Shown here: piece after piece, positions 50,903 through 59,323 of the stretch
Layout: every line of letters begins with the position of its first letter
Position numbering within the stretch: the stretch's first letter is position 1
Assembly: GCF_041435215.1 (NCBI RefSeq)
Contig: NZ_CP108394.1
Coordinates: forward strand, 5,394,001 to 5,458,000
From: Streptomyces sp. NBC_01314
GTDB taxonomy: Bacteria > Actinomycetota > Actinomycetes > Streptomycetales > Streptomycetaceae
Direction: 5' to 3'
DNA: 64,000 bases
Translations under genes and position numbers: made by a program
Notes under the pieces: generated by a model
Database searches by the model: none
Seen by the model: the letters and a program-made list of their open reading frames with translations, nothing else
Told to the model about the DNA's origin: nothing

Positions 50903-52420
50903 ATGTCCCACACCCTTGCCCGACCCGCCGACGCGGGGGCCGGCGCCCCATCGCGGCCCAACGCCGTGGTGGCGGTGCTGGCGCTGGCCGGGATCGTCGT
51001 CGCGCTGATGCAGACGCTGGTCATCCCGATCGTCCCGGAGCTGCCGAAGCTGCTGGACGCGCCGGCCTCGGACACCGCGTGGGCGGTGACCGCCACCCTG
51101 CTCGCCGCGGCCGTGGCGACGCCGGTCGTCGGGCGCCTCGGCGACATGTTCGGGAAGCGGCGCATGCTGCTGCTCAGCATCGTGCTGCTGGTGTCCGGCT
51201 CGGTGGTCTGCGCACTGGCCGACTCGCTCGTCCCGATGATCATCGGCCGGGGTCTGCAGGGGCTGGCCGCCGCCGTCATCCCGCTCGGCATCAGCGTCAT
51301 GCGGGACGTCCTGCCCGCCGAACGCCTCGCCGGGTCCACCGCGCTCATGAGCGCCTCCCTCGGTGTCGGCGGCGCCCTCGGTCTGCCCGCCGCCGCGTTC
51401 ATCGCGGACAACTGGGACTGGCACCTCCTCTTCTGGACCTCCGCCGCCCTGGGCGCCCTGTCCTTCCTCCTGGTCCTGGTGGTCGTACCGGAGTCGAAGG
51501 TGCGCACCGGCGGCCGTTTCGACCTGGTCGGGTCGCTCGGGCTTTCCGCAGGACTGGTCTCACTGCTGCTCGCCGTCTCCAAGGGCGCCGACTGGGGCTG
51601 GACCAGCGGGACGACGCTGGGGCTGTTCGCCGCCGCCGTCGCGATCCTCGCCTCGTGGGGCCTCTACGAGCTGCGGGCCGGGCAGCCCCTGGTCGATCTG
51701 CGGACCACCGCCCGGCCGCAGGTGCTGTTCACCAACCTGGCCTCGATCGCGCTCGGCTTCTCGATGTTCGCGATGTCCCTGGTCCTGCCGCAACTGCTCC
51801 AGCTGCCCGAACAGACCGGCTACGGCCTCGGCAGGTCCATGATGAGCGTCGGTCTGGTGCTGGCCCCGCAGGGGCTGGTGATGATGGCCATGTCCGCGGT
51901 GTCCGCCGCGCTCACCAAGGCCAAGGGGCCGAAGGTCACCCTGATGGTCGGCGCGCTGATCGTCGCCACTGGTTACGGCCTGAACATCGTCCTGATGAGC
52001 GAGGTCTGGCACCTCATCCTGGTCTCCTGCGTCATCGGCGGCGGTGTCGGCTTCACCTACGGCGCGATGCCCGCCCTGATCATGGGCGCGGTGCCGGAGT
52101 CCGAGACGGCCGCCGCCAACAGCCTCAACACACTGATGCGCTCCCTCGGCACCTCGTTCGCCAGCGCCCTCGCCGGCGTCATCCTCGCCCAGATGACCAC
52201 CGACTTCGGCGGCTACGCCCTCCCTTCCGAGAACGGCTTCAAGGTCGTCATGGCCATCGGCGCCGGCGCCGCCCTCCTCGCCTTCCTCCTCACCTCCTTC
52301 ATCCCGAAGCGCCGCCCGGCCGCCCAGGACCCGGCCGCCCAGGCCCCGGCCGCCGCCAACCCGGCAGCCGCCGGCCCGGCCGGGGAGCGCGCGGAGGTCG
52401 CGGGGTCGACCAAGGCATAG
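50903..52420 (+). CDS. DHA2 family MFS exporter (14 TM)
   Basis: A 505-aa inner-membrane antiporter. It shows MFS motif A (GRLGDMFGKRRMLL), an antiporter-type motif C region (LGVGGALGLPAAAFIADNWDWHLLFW) and about 14 hydrophobic helices. The C-terminal tail is Ala/Pro-rich (AAQDPAAQAPAAANPAAAGP). The ATG follows GGAGG. The substrate could be the product of the nearby megasynthase, but this is context only. The two operator-like repeats upstream suggest regulation by a TetR- or MarR-type repressor. Confidence 0.9.
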   Translation: MSHTLARPADAGAGAPSRPNAVVAVLALAGIVVALMQTLVIPIVPELPKLLDAPASDTAWAVTATLLAAAVATPVVGRLGDMFGKRRMLLLSIVLLVSGSVVCALADSLVPMIIGRGLQGLAAAVIPLGISVMRDVLPAERLAGSTALMSASLGVGGALGLPAAAFIADNWDWHLLFWTSAALGALSFLLVLVVVPESKVRTGGRFDLVGSLGLSAGLVSLLLAVSKGADWGWTSGTTLGLFAAAVAILASWGLYELRAGQPLVDLRTTARPQVLFTNLASIALGFSMFAMSLVLPQLLQLPEQTGYGLGRSMMSVGLVLAPQGLVMMAMSAVSAALTKAKGPKVTLMVGALIVATGYGLNIVLMSEVWHLILVSCVIGGGVGFTYGAMPALIMGAVPESETAAANSLNTLMRSLGTSFASALAGVILAQMTTDFGGYALPSENGFKVVMAIGAGAALLAFLLTSFIPKRRPAAQDPAAQAPAAANPAAAGPAGERAEVAGSTKA

Positions 52421-52466
52421 CGCCCCGCACGGCCTCCACACAGCCCTCACGCAGCCCTCACGCAGC

Positions 52467-52496
52467 GGAACCCCCAGGCCAGGGCCTGGGGGTTCC
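52467..52496. terminator. Bidirectional hairpin terminator
   Basis: A 13-bp stem (GGAACCCCCAGGC with its complement) between convergent genes. Confidence 0.8.
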
Positions 52497-52547
52497 GTTG
52501 TTGCCGAAGATCGCCGACGGCGAAGCTACGACGCTACGACGCGTGTG

Positions 52548-54350
52548 TCACGGCGCGTTGACCAGGTGGTGCGGCGGTACCTGGACCGTGCGGGCACCCG
52601 GGGTGCCGCCCAGGACCACCTTGCGGAGAGCGATGTTGTTCTTGTGGTTGGTCTCCTGGAGACGGTTCTCCGGGTTGGCGATGACCTGGATGTAGTACGT
52701 GCCGTTCGGCAGGTCGGTGATCTCGAAGGACTGGCCGGGACGGTACTGGGTGTACGTGTCACCGGAGCCGACGTCGAGGACCTCACGCACCGAGATGGCG
52801 TCCTGCGAACCGCACGCGGTGGACAGGTCGGTGTTCTGCGGGTCCCAGTTGGCGTTCTTCACCGTGTAGTCGATGGCGTCGGTGTTGGCCAGGCAGAACG
52901 CCTCCTTGCCGGAGCGGACCTGCTTGGTCTTGTCCGCGCTGAGCAGGCGGTAGCTGGCGAAGTCCGTGAAGTGCCAGTGCTCGTGGCCCTCGCGCGGGTC
53001 CCACTCCATGGTGCCGGTGGGGGTGTAGCCGATCTGCTTGCCCTTGGCGTCGTAGAAGTACTGGTACGCGTCCATCAGGTCGGCGCCGGGCTTGCGGAAG
53101 CCGTCGACGACGAGGGGCGCGGGGCCCGCGTTCCAGACGTTCGCGCTGAAGGCGAGGTAGTCCTTGCCGGCTACGTCGCCGTCCTCGCCGTCGGTGATGG
53201 CGATGTCCCAGGCGGGCAACGACCGCAGGTCCGGCTTGGGGACGTTCTTCGGGACGCTCGCCTTGCCGGTGGGCCGCTTGGCGTTGGCCTTCAGCGCGGA
53301 GGCGATGCGGGAGCCGTCGGTGTGGCCGGCGCCGTCGCCCAGGTGCTTGGCGCGACCCCGGTCGACGAGGGCGTAGGGCAGCTCGGGCGGGGTGGGAGCG
53401 TCGGCGCCGCGCGGGCCGTAGTGGTGGCTGTCCGGGGCCGGCTGTCCGGCCGGGGCCGACTGCGTGGAGTGGTCGCCGCCGTGGCCACCACCGTGGCCGC
53501 CGCCGTGGTGGGCGGAGGACGACGAGGGCTTCGACGTGGTCAGACCCGCGCCGCCCTCGCCCGCGTCGGGATCCTCCCGCACCGTCACCTTGATGGTCGG
53601 CCGGTTGTCGGGCATGCCGAACAGGTCGCGGTACTTCTTCGCCACCCGCACCTGGGCGGTGTACTCGCCCACCGGCAGGTCCACCCCGCCCCTTTCGTAG
53701 TCCCAGCTGGTGGTGTTGGTCGCCCAGCCCTTCTCGGTGCCCCACACGGAGCCGAGCGTCCACGGGTTGCCGGAGCAGCTCTGCGGATAGTGGTTGGTGG
53801 CCGGGGCGTCCGGGCGGATCCGGCCCGAGGCGTTGCTCGGGCAGAAGTTCCCCTTGGTCTTCACCACCTCGGTCCCGGCCGCGTTCTTGACCGAGATCTC
53901 CAGGAAGCCGGTGAGCCCGGAGAAGTCGTCGACCGTCCCCGCGGGCAGGGTCTTCGTCTTCACGGTCTTGCCGTTGCGGAGGATCTGCTTGGCGACGATC
54001 GGGTCCTTGTACGACTTCCGCGTCACCTGGAACTCCAGGGGCGCGTTGTCGACCGTGACATACGTGCCGAGCTGCAGGCTGACGCCCTCGGACCACTCGT
54101 ACCGGGTGAGCGTCACGGAGTTCGACGCGGCGATCAGCTTGAGCTGCGGCTTCCCGGGCGTCGCGGCGGGCGCGGCACCGGCGCCGGGGGCGGCACCGGC
54201 CACGGCGGCCACCACGGTGAGCGACGCCAGGGCGGCGAGGCCGGGGCGCTTCAGGCGACTGCGGCGGTCCTCACCGCCGGTCGAGCCGGTCGAGCTCGTC
54301 GCACTGGTCGCACCAGTCGGGCTGGATGGATTGGTCATCTGGCTGGTCAT
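52548..54350 (-). CDS. Secreted lysyl oxidase-like copper amine oxidase
   Basis: A 600-aa exported protein. The signal region contains RRSRLKRPGLAALASLTVVAAVAGAAPGAGA. The C-terminal lysyl oxidase domain carries the copper motif HEHWH (His456, His458, His460) in EGHEHWHFTDFASYRLL. A linker with HGGGHGGGHGGDH repeats separates an N-terminal beta domain (about 50-270) from the oxidase domain (about 360-600). Family knowledge: these copper/quinone enzymes oxidise primary amines to aldehydes; Streptomyces members act on extracellular substrates. A role in the cluster is unproven. The ATG at 54350 is supported by GAGGAA. Confidence 0.86.
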   Translation of the reverse strand: MTSQMTNPSSPTGATSATSSTGSTGGEDRRSRLKRPGLAALASLTVVAAVAGAAPGAGAAPAATPGKPQLKLIAASNSVTLTRYEWSEGVSLQLGTYVTVDNAPLEFQVTRKSYKDPIVAKQILRNGKTVKTKTLPAGTVDDFSGLTGFLEISVKNAAGTEVVKTKGNFCPSNASGRIRPDAPATNHYPQSCSGNPWTLGSVWGTEKGWATNTTSWDYERGGVDLPVGEYTAQVRVAKKYRDLFGMPDNRPTIKVTVREDPDAGEGGAGLTTSKPSSSSAHHGGGHGGGHGGDHSTQSAPAGQPAPDSHHYGPRGADAPTPPELPYALVDRGRAKHLGDGAGHTDGSRIASALKANAKRPTGKASVPKNVPKPDLRSLPAWDIAITDGEDGDVAGKDYLAFSANVWNAGPAPLVVDGFRKPGADLMDAYQYFYDAKGKQIGYTPTGTMEWDPREGHEHWHFTDFASYRLLSADKTKQVRSGKEAFCLANTDAIDYTVKNANWDPQNTDLSTACGSQDAISVREVLDVGSGDTYTQYRPGQSFEITDLPNGTYYIQVIANPENRLQETNHKNNIALRKVVLGGTPGARTVQVPPHHLVNAP

Positions 54351-54760
54351 CGGTTCCTCGTCTGCGAGTGCCATGGTCAGTGGCATCGGACTGGACAGCC
54401 CACGGACGACTACCGACCGCACAGGCGCACCCCAATACGCCTCGGGCCGGGCCGGACTCGATCCGTCCGCCCTGTGAGCAATCTGTGAGACCGGTAAACG
54501 GTGGGCGCGGGTTGCCTGTTGAGGCGGAATTCGACGAAACGCGCGGTGAGCACGCGTCAGACACATGCCCGAGCATCCCTGCGGGACCGGCTCCAAGTCC
54601 CCGGTGAATCCGCGCAGGAGCGTCACACAGCCTGCACACAGCTCTGAGAATGCCTCGTTAGCGTTGCTGACCGCTCGATCCGCTCGATCCCGCGTGCGAA
54701 CGTGACGCGACCGGGCCGCGGCCCGGCGGGTCGACGGCATGCCACCACAGAAAGACCCCG
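54351..54760. other. Divergent intergenic region
   Basis: No gene is supported. The right part, near 54620-54670, contains CACACAGCCTGCACACAGCTC followed by an AT-richer CCTCGTTAGCGTTGC that may hold a promoter for the zinc-ribbon gene. Confidence 0.4.
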
Positions 54761-55867
54761 ATGGACTACTGCTCCTCATGTCGCCGACATCTCAACGGTG
54801 CCCTCGTGTGCCCCGGCTGCGGCGCCTACGCGCCCGACATAGCCCCGGCCACGATCGACAGCCGCGTCGCCCCGTCCCGGCCCACCGGGACGACGACCGG
54901 GTCGGTGATGGTCCCGCTGCCGACGGCGACCTGGGGGTACGGGGCGACGGACGGTAGTTGGCTCGACGGGACGGTGGCGGACGGGACGGCGACCGAGGGG
55001 TTCGCGGGGGACGGGTTCACGTCCGAGGGGTTCGCGGGGGACGGGTTCACGGCGGACGGGTTCGCGGGGGACGGGTTCACGGCGGACGGGCCGACGTTCG
55101 GCGGCAAGGACGTCGAAGTGGACGCGAAGGCCAACGCCGACGCCGACGCGGTCGCCATCACCGGCATGGGCATGGGCGTGGACGTGGACGTGGAGGGTGT
55201 CCCGGCGGTGCCGCGGGGGCGGGCCGCGCGGCGGCGTCAGGTGGCGCGGTGGAAGAAGAACCAGCGCCGGGCCGTGGTCGCGACCGCTGTCGCGCTGGTC
55301 GGCGGCGGTCTGACCGTCCTGGGGATGGACCGGCAGTCCACCGACCGCACCCAGGCGGCCACGGCACCGGACGCCGAGAGCCTGGGCGCCGTCGAGGAAC
55401 AGGGCTCGCAGCGCGGCCGTACGCCGACGACGGAGACCGACGACGCGCGGCGCACCTCGGACACCCCCGCCACCACGTGGTCCCCGTCCGGCGACACCTC
55501 GCGCGACCGTTCCGCGGCGGACAGGGCGGACTCCCGCGCGAACCACCCCAACTCGCCCCGCACGGCGTCGGCCACGCCGTCCGCCAAGCAGGCGCGGACC
55601 GGCTCCTCCACCGACGGGACGGCCACCGACACCGCCACCCTGACGGACGAGACGACCACACCCCCGGCCACAGACGGCTCCGGTTCCTCGGCGGACACGG
55701 GGACGAGCACGGGCTCGGACACCGGCACCGGGACCGACACCGGTGCGGAGTCGGGAAGCGGCACCGGCTCGGGCACGGGCACGGGCACGTCGGACGGTTC
55801 CGGCTCCGACACGGCTACGACGTCACCCTCGGGGCTGTGCCTGCTCGGGATCGTCTGCGTGAGCTGA
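54761..55867 (+). CDS. SCO2400-like zinc-ribbon membrane-associated protein
   Basis: A 368-aa protein starting MDYCSSCRRHLNGALVCPGCGAY, with a CxxC...CxxC zinc ribbon, as in the Streptomyces SCO2400 family. Three 30-bp repeats encode FAGDGFT(S/A)-type units. A single hydrophobic helix (RAVVATAVALVGGGLTVLG, about 168-186) is followed by a long Ser/Thr/Gly/Asp-rich tail (SGSGTGSGTGTGTSDGSG) that ends LCLLGIVCVS with a Cys pair. Function unknown. The tail suggests a cell-surface or extracytoplasmic stalk. Confidence 0.75.
   Translation: MDYCSSCRRHLNGALVCPGCGAYAPDIAPATIDSRVAPSRPTGTTTGSVMVPLPTATWGYGATDGSWLDGTVADGTATEGFAGDGFTSEGFAGDGFTADGFAGDGFTADGPTFGGKDVEVDAKANADADAVAITGMGMGVDVDVEGVPAVPRGRAARRRQVARWKKNQRRAVVATAVALVGGGLTVLGMDRQSTDRTQAATAPDAESLGAVEEQGSQRGRTPTTETDDARRTSDTPATTWSPSGDTSRDRSAADRADSRANHPNSPRTASATPSAKQARTGSSTDGTATDTATLTDETTTPPATDGSGSSADTGTSTGSDTGTGTDTGAESGSGTGSGTGTGTSDGSGSDTATTSPSGLCLLGIVCVS
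55001..55090. repeat. Three 30-bp tandem repeats in the zinc-ribbon gene
   Basis: Units at 55001-55030, 55031-55060 and 55061-55090 begin TTCGCGGGGGACGGGTTCAC; the last two are identical and the first differs slightly (GTCCGAGGGG at its end). They keep the reading frame. Confidence 0.9.
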
Positions 55868-55980
55868 CGTACGAACGACCGGATGCGCAGGGGCTGACCG
55901 CCGCCAGACGGTCAGCCCTCTCCAGTCCCATGTCCCGACGTCCCCACATCCTTACCGGCTTACTGGCATCCGTCCGCCCG

Positions 55981-56030
55981 CGCCCGTCAGCGCCCGTCAG
56001 TGCCCGTCAGTGCCCGTCAGTGTTCGTCGG
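55981..56030. repeat. 10-bp tandem repeats at the 3' end of the MarR-type gene
   Basis: Two copies of CGCCCGTCAG, two of TGCCCGTCAG and a decayed fifth (TGTTCGTCGG) overlap the stop codon of the minus-strand MarR gene at 56017-56019. Confidence 0.85.
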
Positions 56031-56493
56031 CCATCGGGCGTGGCCAAGAACGTCCGCTGACGCGTTCGATGTCGGTGTTGAACCGCTCCAGGTCGGCGAC
56101 GAAGCGCTGGAGGCGCTCGGCGGGCCAGTCGGCGATGACGCCGGTGAGGCCGTCGACGAACTCCTCGCGCTGCTCGGCGAGACGCGCCGCTCCCCTGTCG
56201 GTGACACGGAACTTGCGGGCCACTCCCCCTTCGGGGTCGAGGGTCCGCTCCACCAGGCCCTCCCGCAGGAGCGCCGAGGTCTGCCGGGTGAACGTGGACG
56301 CGTTGAACCCGAACGCCTCCACGAAGTCCGGGATGGACATGGGCCCTTGGGCCTCCAGCCTGCTGAGCAGGACATAGGCGCTGCGGTCCAGGGCACCGCC
56401 GTCGCGAACGCCACGCGGAGTCGACGTGTCGCGGTTCCGCGTCAGGATCAGCAGCTCCCGCTCGATGCGCTTCCCCGCCTCTCGGGCATCCAC
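56017..56493 (-). CDS. MarR-type transcriptional regulator
   Basis: A 158-aa winged-helix protein. The recognition region is GPMSIPDFVEAFGFNASTFTRQTSALLREGLVERTLDPEGGVARKFRVTDRG, and the C-terminal helix is VIADWPAERLQRFVADLERFNTDIE. The GTG start is preceded by AGGAGG with a 6-nt spacer, which discards the longer frame to 56604. Divergent from a P450 with a dyad between them, so it likely represses the P450/ferredoxin pair. Confidence 0.85.
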   Translation of the reverse strand: MDAREAGKRIERELLILTRNRDTSTPRGVRDGGALDRSAYVLLSRLEAQGPMSIPDFVEAFGFNASTFTRQTSALLREGLVERTLDPEGGVARKFRVTDRGAARLAEQREEFVDGLTGVIADWPAERLQRFVADLERFNTDIERVSGRSWPRPMADEH

Positions 56494-56580
56494 CGGTCTC
56501 CTCCTGCCTGTCTGGCCTGTTCGGCCCGTCCGGCCTTCATGGGCCCTCACCCTACGTCGAGATTGCGCCATGCATGGAGA

Positions 56581-56593
56581 GTGCAGGATGCAC
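56581..56593. promoter_or_regulatory. Candidate operator of the MarR regulator
   Basis: GTGCA-GGA-TGCAC is a perfect inverted repeat. Further TGCA units follow (GATGCACGATGCAC to about 56613) in the divergent intergenic region, so a multi-site operator is plausible. Confidence 0.65.
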
Positions 56594-56669
56594 CATTGAT
56601 GCACGATGCACTACCTGTGTAGCGTGCATTTCCATCTCCCTCCCCTTCCCCCCACCAGGAGATGCCGAG

Positions 56670-58004
56670 ATGAGCCAGGTCGAGATGAACGGGAACCCGC
56701 CGGCCCAGCCGACTGAGTCGAACCAGACGAACACGAACCAGACGAGCAGGAACGACCAGCCCCACCCCGACACAGGCCCGGACGACGAGGTGGTCCGGCT
56801 GCCGATGACCAGCGACGGCCCCCTGGACCCGCCCGCCGCATGGGAGCGGCTGCGCGAGCGGTGCCCGGTGGCCACGGTCGAGTTGCCGAGCGGCGACAGG
56901 GCGAAGTTCTTGAGCCGGTACGACGATGTCCGCGCCCTCCTCTCCGACCCCCGCTTCGCCCGCCCGCGCGCCGGGGACGACAGCGCCCGCCTCTCCGCCG
57001 ACGGCTCGGGCGGCGTCGCGGCCGACGCGTCCCCCGAGTACGCGCTGTCGATCCCGGAGACCGGCGAGCCGCATCTACGGTGGCGGCGCCAGGTCGGCCG
57101 GTACTTCACCGCGAAACGCATGGCGGCCCTGCGCCCCGGCATGGCGAGGATCGCCGAGTCACTGCTCGACGACATGATCGAGCGCGGGCAGCCCGCCGAC
57201 CTCAAGGCGGCCCTCGGCTTCCCGCTCCCGGTGTACGTCATCTGCGACCTGCTCGGCGCGCCGGCCGAGGACCGCGACCGCTTCTCGCACTGGTCCGACG
57301 CGTTCCTGAACGTCAGCCGGTTCTCGAAGGAGGAGACGCGGGCGGCGTTCACGGAGTTCGCGCGGTACATGGCCGAACTCGTCGCGGCGAAGCGGGCCGA
57401 GCCGGGCGAGGACCTGCTCAGCATGCTCATCGTGGACGGGGCCGCGCTGCCGGAGGCGGACCGGCTCACCGACGCCGAACTCCTCGCCACCGGTATGGGG
57501 TTGCTGGTGGCCGGCCACGAGACCACCGCGAACATGATCGGCAAGATGGCCGCTCTGCTGCTGGCCGACCGCGGCCGGTGGGAGCAGCTGCTCGCCGACC
57601 CCTCCCTCGTCCGTACGGCGGTGGAGGAGGTACTGCGCTTCGACGCCAATCTCAGCGCTTTCGGGATGCGGCGTTATCTGAGCGAGGACGTGGACCTCGA
57701 CGGGGAGTCGCTGCCCGGCGGCACCACCGTGTTCTGCGGCATGTCCTCCGCCAACCGGGACGATCGCGTGTTCGCCTCCCCCGCCGAGATGGACCTGACC
57801 CGCAGCCCCAACCCGCACCTCACCTTCGGCGCCGGCCCCCACTCCTGCCTCGGTCAGGCCCTCGCCCGCACCGAGCTGCAGGTCGTCCTCGAAGTCCTCC
57901 TCCGCAAACTGCCCACCCTCGAACTCGCAGTCCCCGCCAACGAGTTGCGGAAGGTCGAGGGCCTCCTCGTGGGGGGCCTGTGCGAGGTACCCGTGCACTG
58001 GTGA
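56670..58004 (+). CDS. Cytochrome P450 monooxygenase (first)
   Basis: A 444-aa soluble heme monooxygenase. The I-helix is GLLVAGHETTANMIGK, the ExxR is in EEVLRFD, and the heme-ligating Cys393 lies in FGAGPHSCLGQALA. The N-terminus (to about 60) is a polar Asn/Thr/Pro extension (PAQPTESNQTNTNQTSRNDQ). Substrate unknown. The ATG follows AGGAG at a 9-nt spacing. The ferredoxin gene lies 99 bp downstream and is its probable electron donor. Divergent MarR regulation is likely. Confidence 0.92.
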   Translation: MSQVEMNGNPPAQPTESNQTNTNQTSRNDQPHPDTGPDDEVVRLPMTSDGPLDPPAAWERLRERCPVATVELPSGDRAKFLSRYDDVRALLSDPRFARPRAGDDSARLSADGSGGVAADASPEYALSIPETGEPHLRWRRQVGRYFTAKRMAALRPGMARIAESLLDDMIERGQPADLKAALGFPLPVYVICDLLGAPAEDRDRFSHWSDAFLNVSRFSKEETRAAFTEFARYMAELVAAKRAEPGEDLLSMLIVDGAALPEADRLTDAELLATGMGLLVAGHETTANMIGKMAALLLADRGRWEQLLADPSLVRTAVEEVLRFDANLSAFGMRRYLSEDVDLDGESLPGGTTVFCGMSSANRDDRVFASPAEMDLTRSPNPHLTFGAGPHSCLGQALARTELQVVLEVLLRKLPTLELAVPANELRKVEGLLVGGLCEVPVHW

Positions 58005-58028
58005 TCCCCGAACGAACAGACACGACAA

Positions 58029-58085
<57 letters not shown>

Positions 58086-58103
58086 CGGGCAGGAGGATCA
58101 CTC

Positions 58104-58304
58104 TTGAAGGTCCACGTCGACGAGGCGAAATGCTGCGGCGCCGGTCAGTGCGTCCTCATCGCCCCCGAGGTCTTCGACCAACGCGACGAGGACGGCGTCG
58201 TCGTACTCCTCGACCCGGCCCCCGCCCCGCCGCACCACCCGACCGTCCGCGAGGCGGCGGCGGTCTGCCCGGCGGCGGCGATCACCCTCGACGAGGAGAA
58301 GTGA
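58104..58304 (+). CDS. 3Fe-4S ferredoxin
   Basis: A 66-aa small ferredoxin supplying electrons to the adjacent P450. The cluster ligands are in KCCGAGQCVLIAPEVFD and AAVCPAAAI; CxxxxxC...CP is the 3Fe-4S pattern. The start codon is TTG, preceded by AGGAGG with a 7-nt spacer. The 7-bp repeat array lies just upstream and could change the distance between the genes but not the ribosome site. Confidence 0.9.
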   Translation: MKVHVDEAKCCGAGQCVLIAPEVFDQRDEDGVVVLLDPAPAPPHHPTVREAAAVCPAAAITLDEEK

Positions 58305-58500
58305 TCCGGGCGGCGGGTCGGCCGAGGACCGAAGGCCGGCCGGCACGGGCGGCGAGCCGAGACCGGGCGTGAGCCGGCCGAGACCGAGTCTGAGCCGCAG
58401 GCGGCGCGTCGGCCACCGGTTCTCCGCCCGGCGGCCCTGATTCCCGCCCACGCTCCCGGGCCTCGCCGGCCCCGCCCCCGCCCCGCCCCGCCCGTCTGCC

Positions 58501-59196
58501 CTACGCCCTGGGCGCCGCCCGATGCGGCCCCAACTCCGCCAGCACGTTCCCGAGTTGCTCGGCGGTGAGGGCGGGCTCGGGCAGGGGCGGCGGGGGTGTG
58601 GCCGTGGTTGCCAGCGGGCGGAGGCTGTCGAGGAGGAGGGCCAGGGGGCGGCGCCAGGCGTCGGGTGCGGTCGCGGTGGTGAGGGCGGGGACGGCACGGC
58701 CCAGGGCGGCGAGGGCGAAGAGGACGTCCTCGGTGGTGATGTCGGCCCGGATGGTGCCCTCGTCACGGCCGCGCCGCAGCAGGTGGTCCACGGTCCGCCG
58801 GTTGTGCTCGTGCACGTCCGCAAGGACGTCGACGCCGCGTACGTGCGTGGTCATGAGGTCGTTCGTGCCCCGGTCGGCCGCGAGCGTGTCGAAGACGGCC
58901 TTGAGGTAGTCGTTCAGCCCGGTCCAGGCGTCCGGGGCGGTCCGGACCCGGTCCCCGATGGCCATCGTGCCCGTGAGCTGGTCGTGGAAGACGGCTTCGA
59001 TGAGGGAGGCGCGGCTCGGGAAGTGCCGGTAGAGCGTCGCGTTCCCCACCCCGGCCCGGCGGGCGATCACATCCAGCGGCGCTTCGAGCCCCTGCTCGGT
59101 GAACACCTCGTGGGCCGCCGCCACCAGCAGCTCCCAGTTGCGCTGCGCGTCCCGCCGCCGTGACGGCGGTGTCGCACGGCCCGCACCGACGGTCAT
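58501..59196 (-). CDS. TetR family transcriptional regulator
   Basis: A 231-aa regulator. The helix-turn-helix is LLVAAAHEVFTEQGLEAPLDVIARRAGVGNATLYRHFPSRASLIEAVF. The ligand domain follows, with a Pro/Ala/Thr-rich tail (TTATPPPPLPEPALTAEQ). ATG at 59196 is preceded by GGAGG. Divergent from the patatin-P450 pair; the 14-bp palindrome at 59268 is its probable operator. Confidence 0.9.
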   Translation of the reverse strand: MTVGAGRATPPSRRRDAQRNWELLVAAAHEVFTEQGLEAPLDVIARRAGVGNATLYRHFPSRASLIEAVFHDQLTGTMAIGDRVRTAPDAWTGLNDYLKAVFDTLAADRGTNDLMTTHVRGVDVLADVHEHNRRTVDHLLRRGRDEGTIRADITTEDVLFALAALGRAVPALTTATAPDAWRRPLALLLDSLRPLATTATPPPPLPEPALTAEQLGNVLAELGPHRAAPRA

Positions 59197-59267
59197 CCTG
59201 GCCTCCGCGATAAACGGGGACTGCGCCCCGGTGCCGAAGCCCCGATGTTATCGTCGAGGCAGAAAAC

Positions 59268-59281
59268 GGGGAGTACTCCCC
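59268..59281. promoter_or_regulatory. Perfect 14-bp palindrome, TetR operator
   Basis: GGGGAGTACTCCCC, flanked by AAAAC on the left and ATATTC on the right, lies between the TetR and patatin genes. Confidence 0.75.
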
Positions 59282-59323
59282 ATATTCCTGTCCCCCTCCG
59301 GGACGCGGCACGGGAGGTACAGC

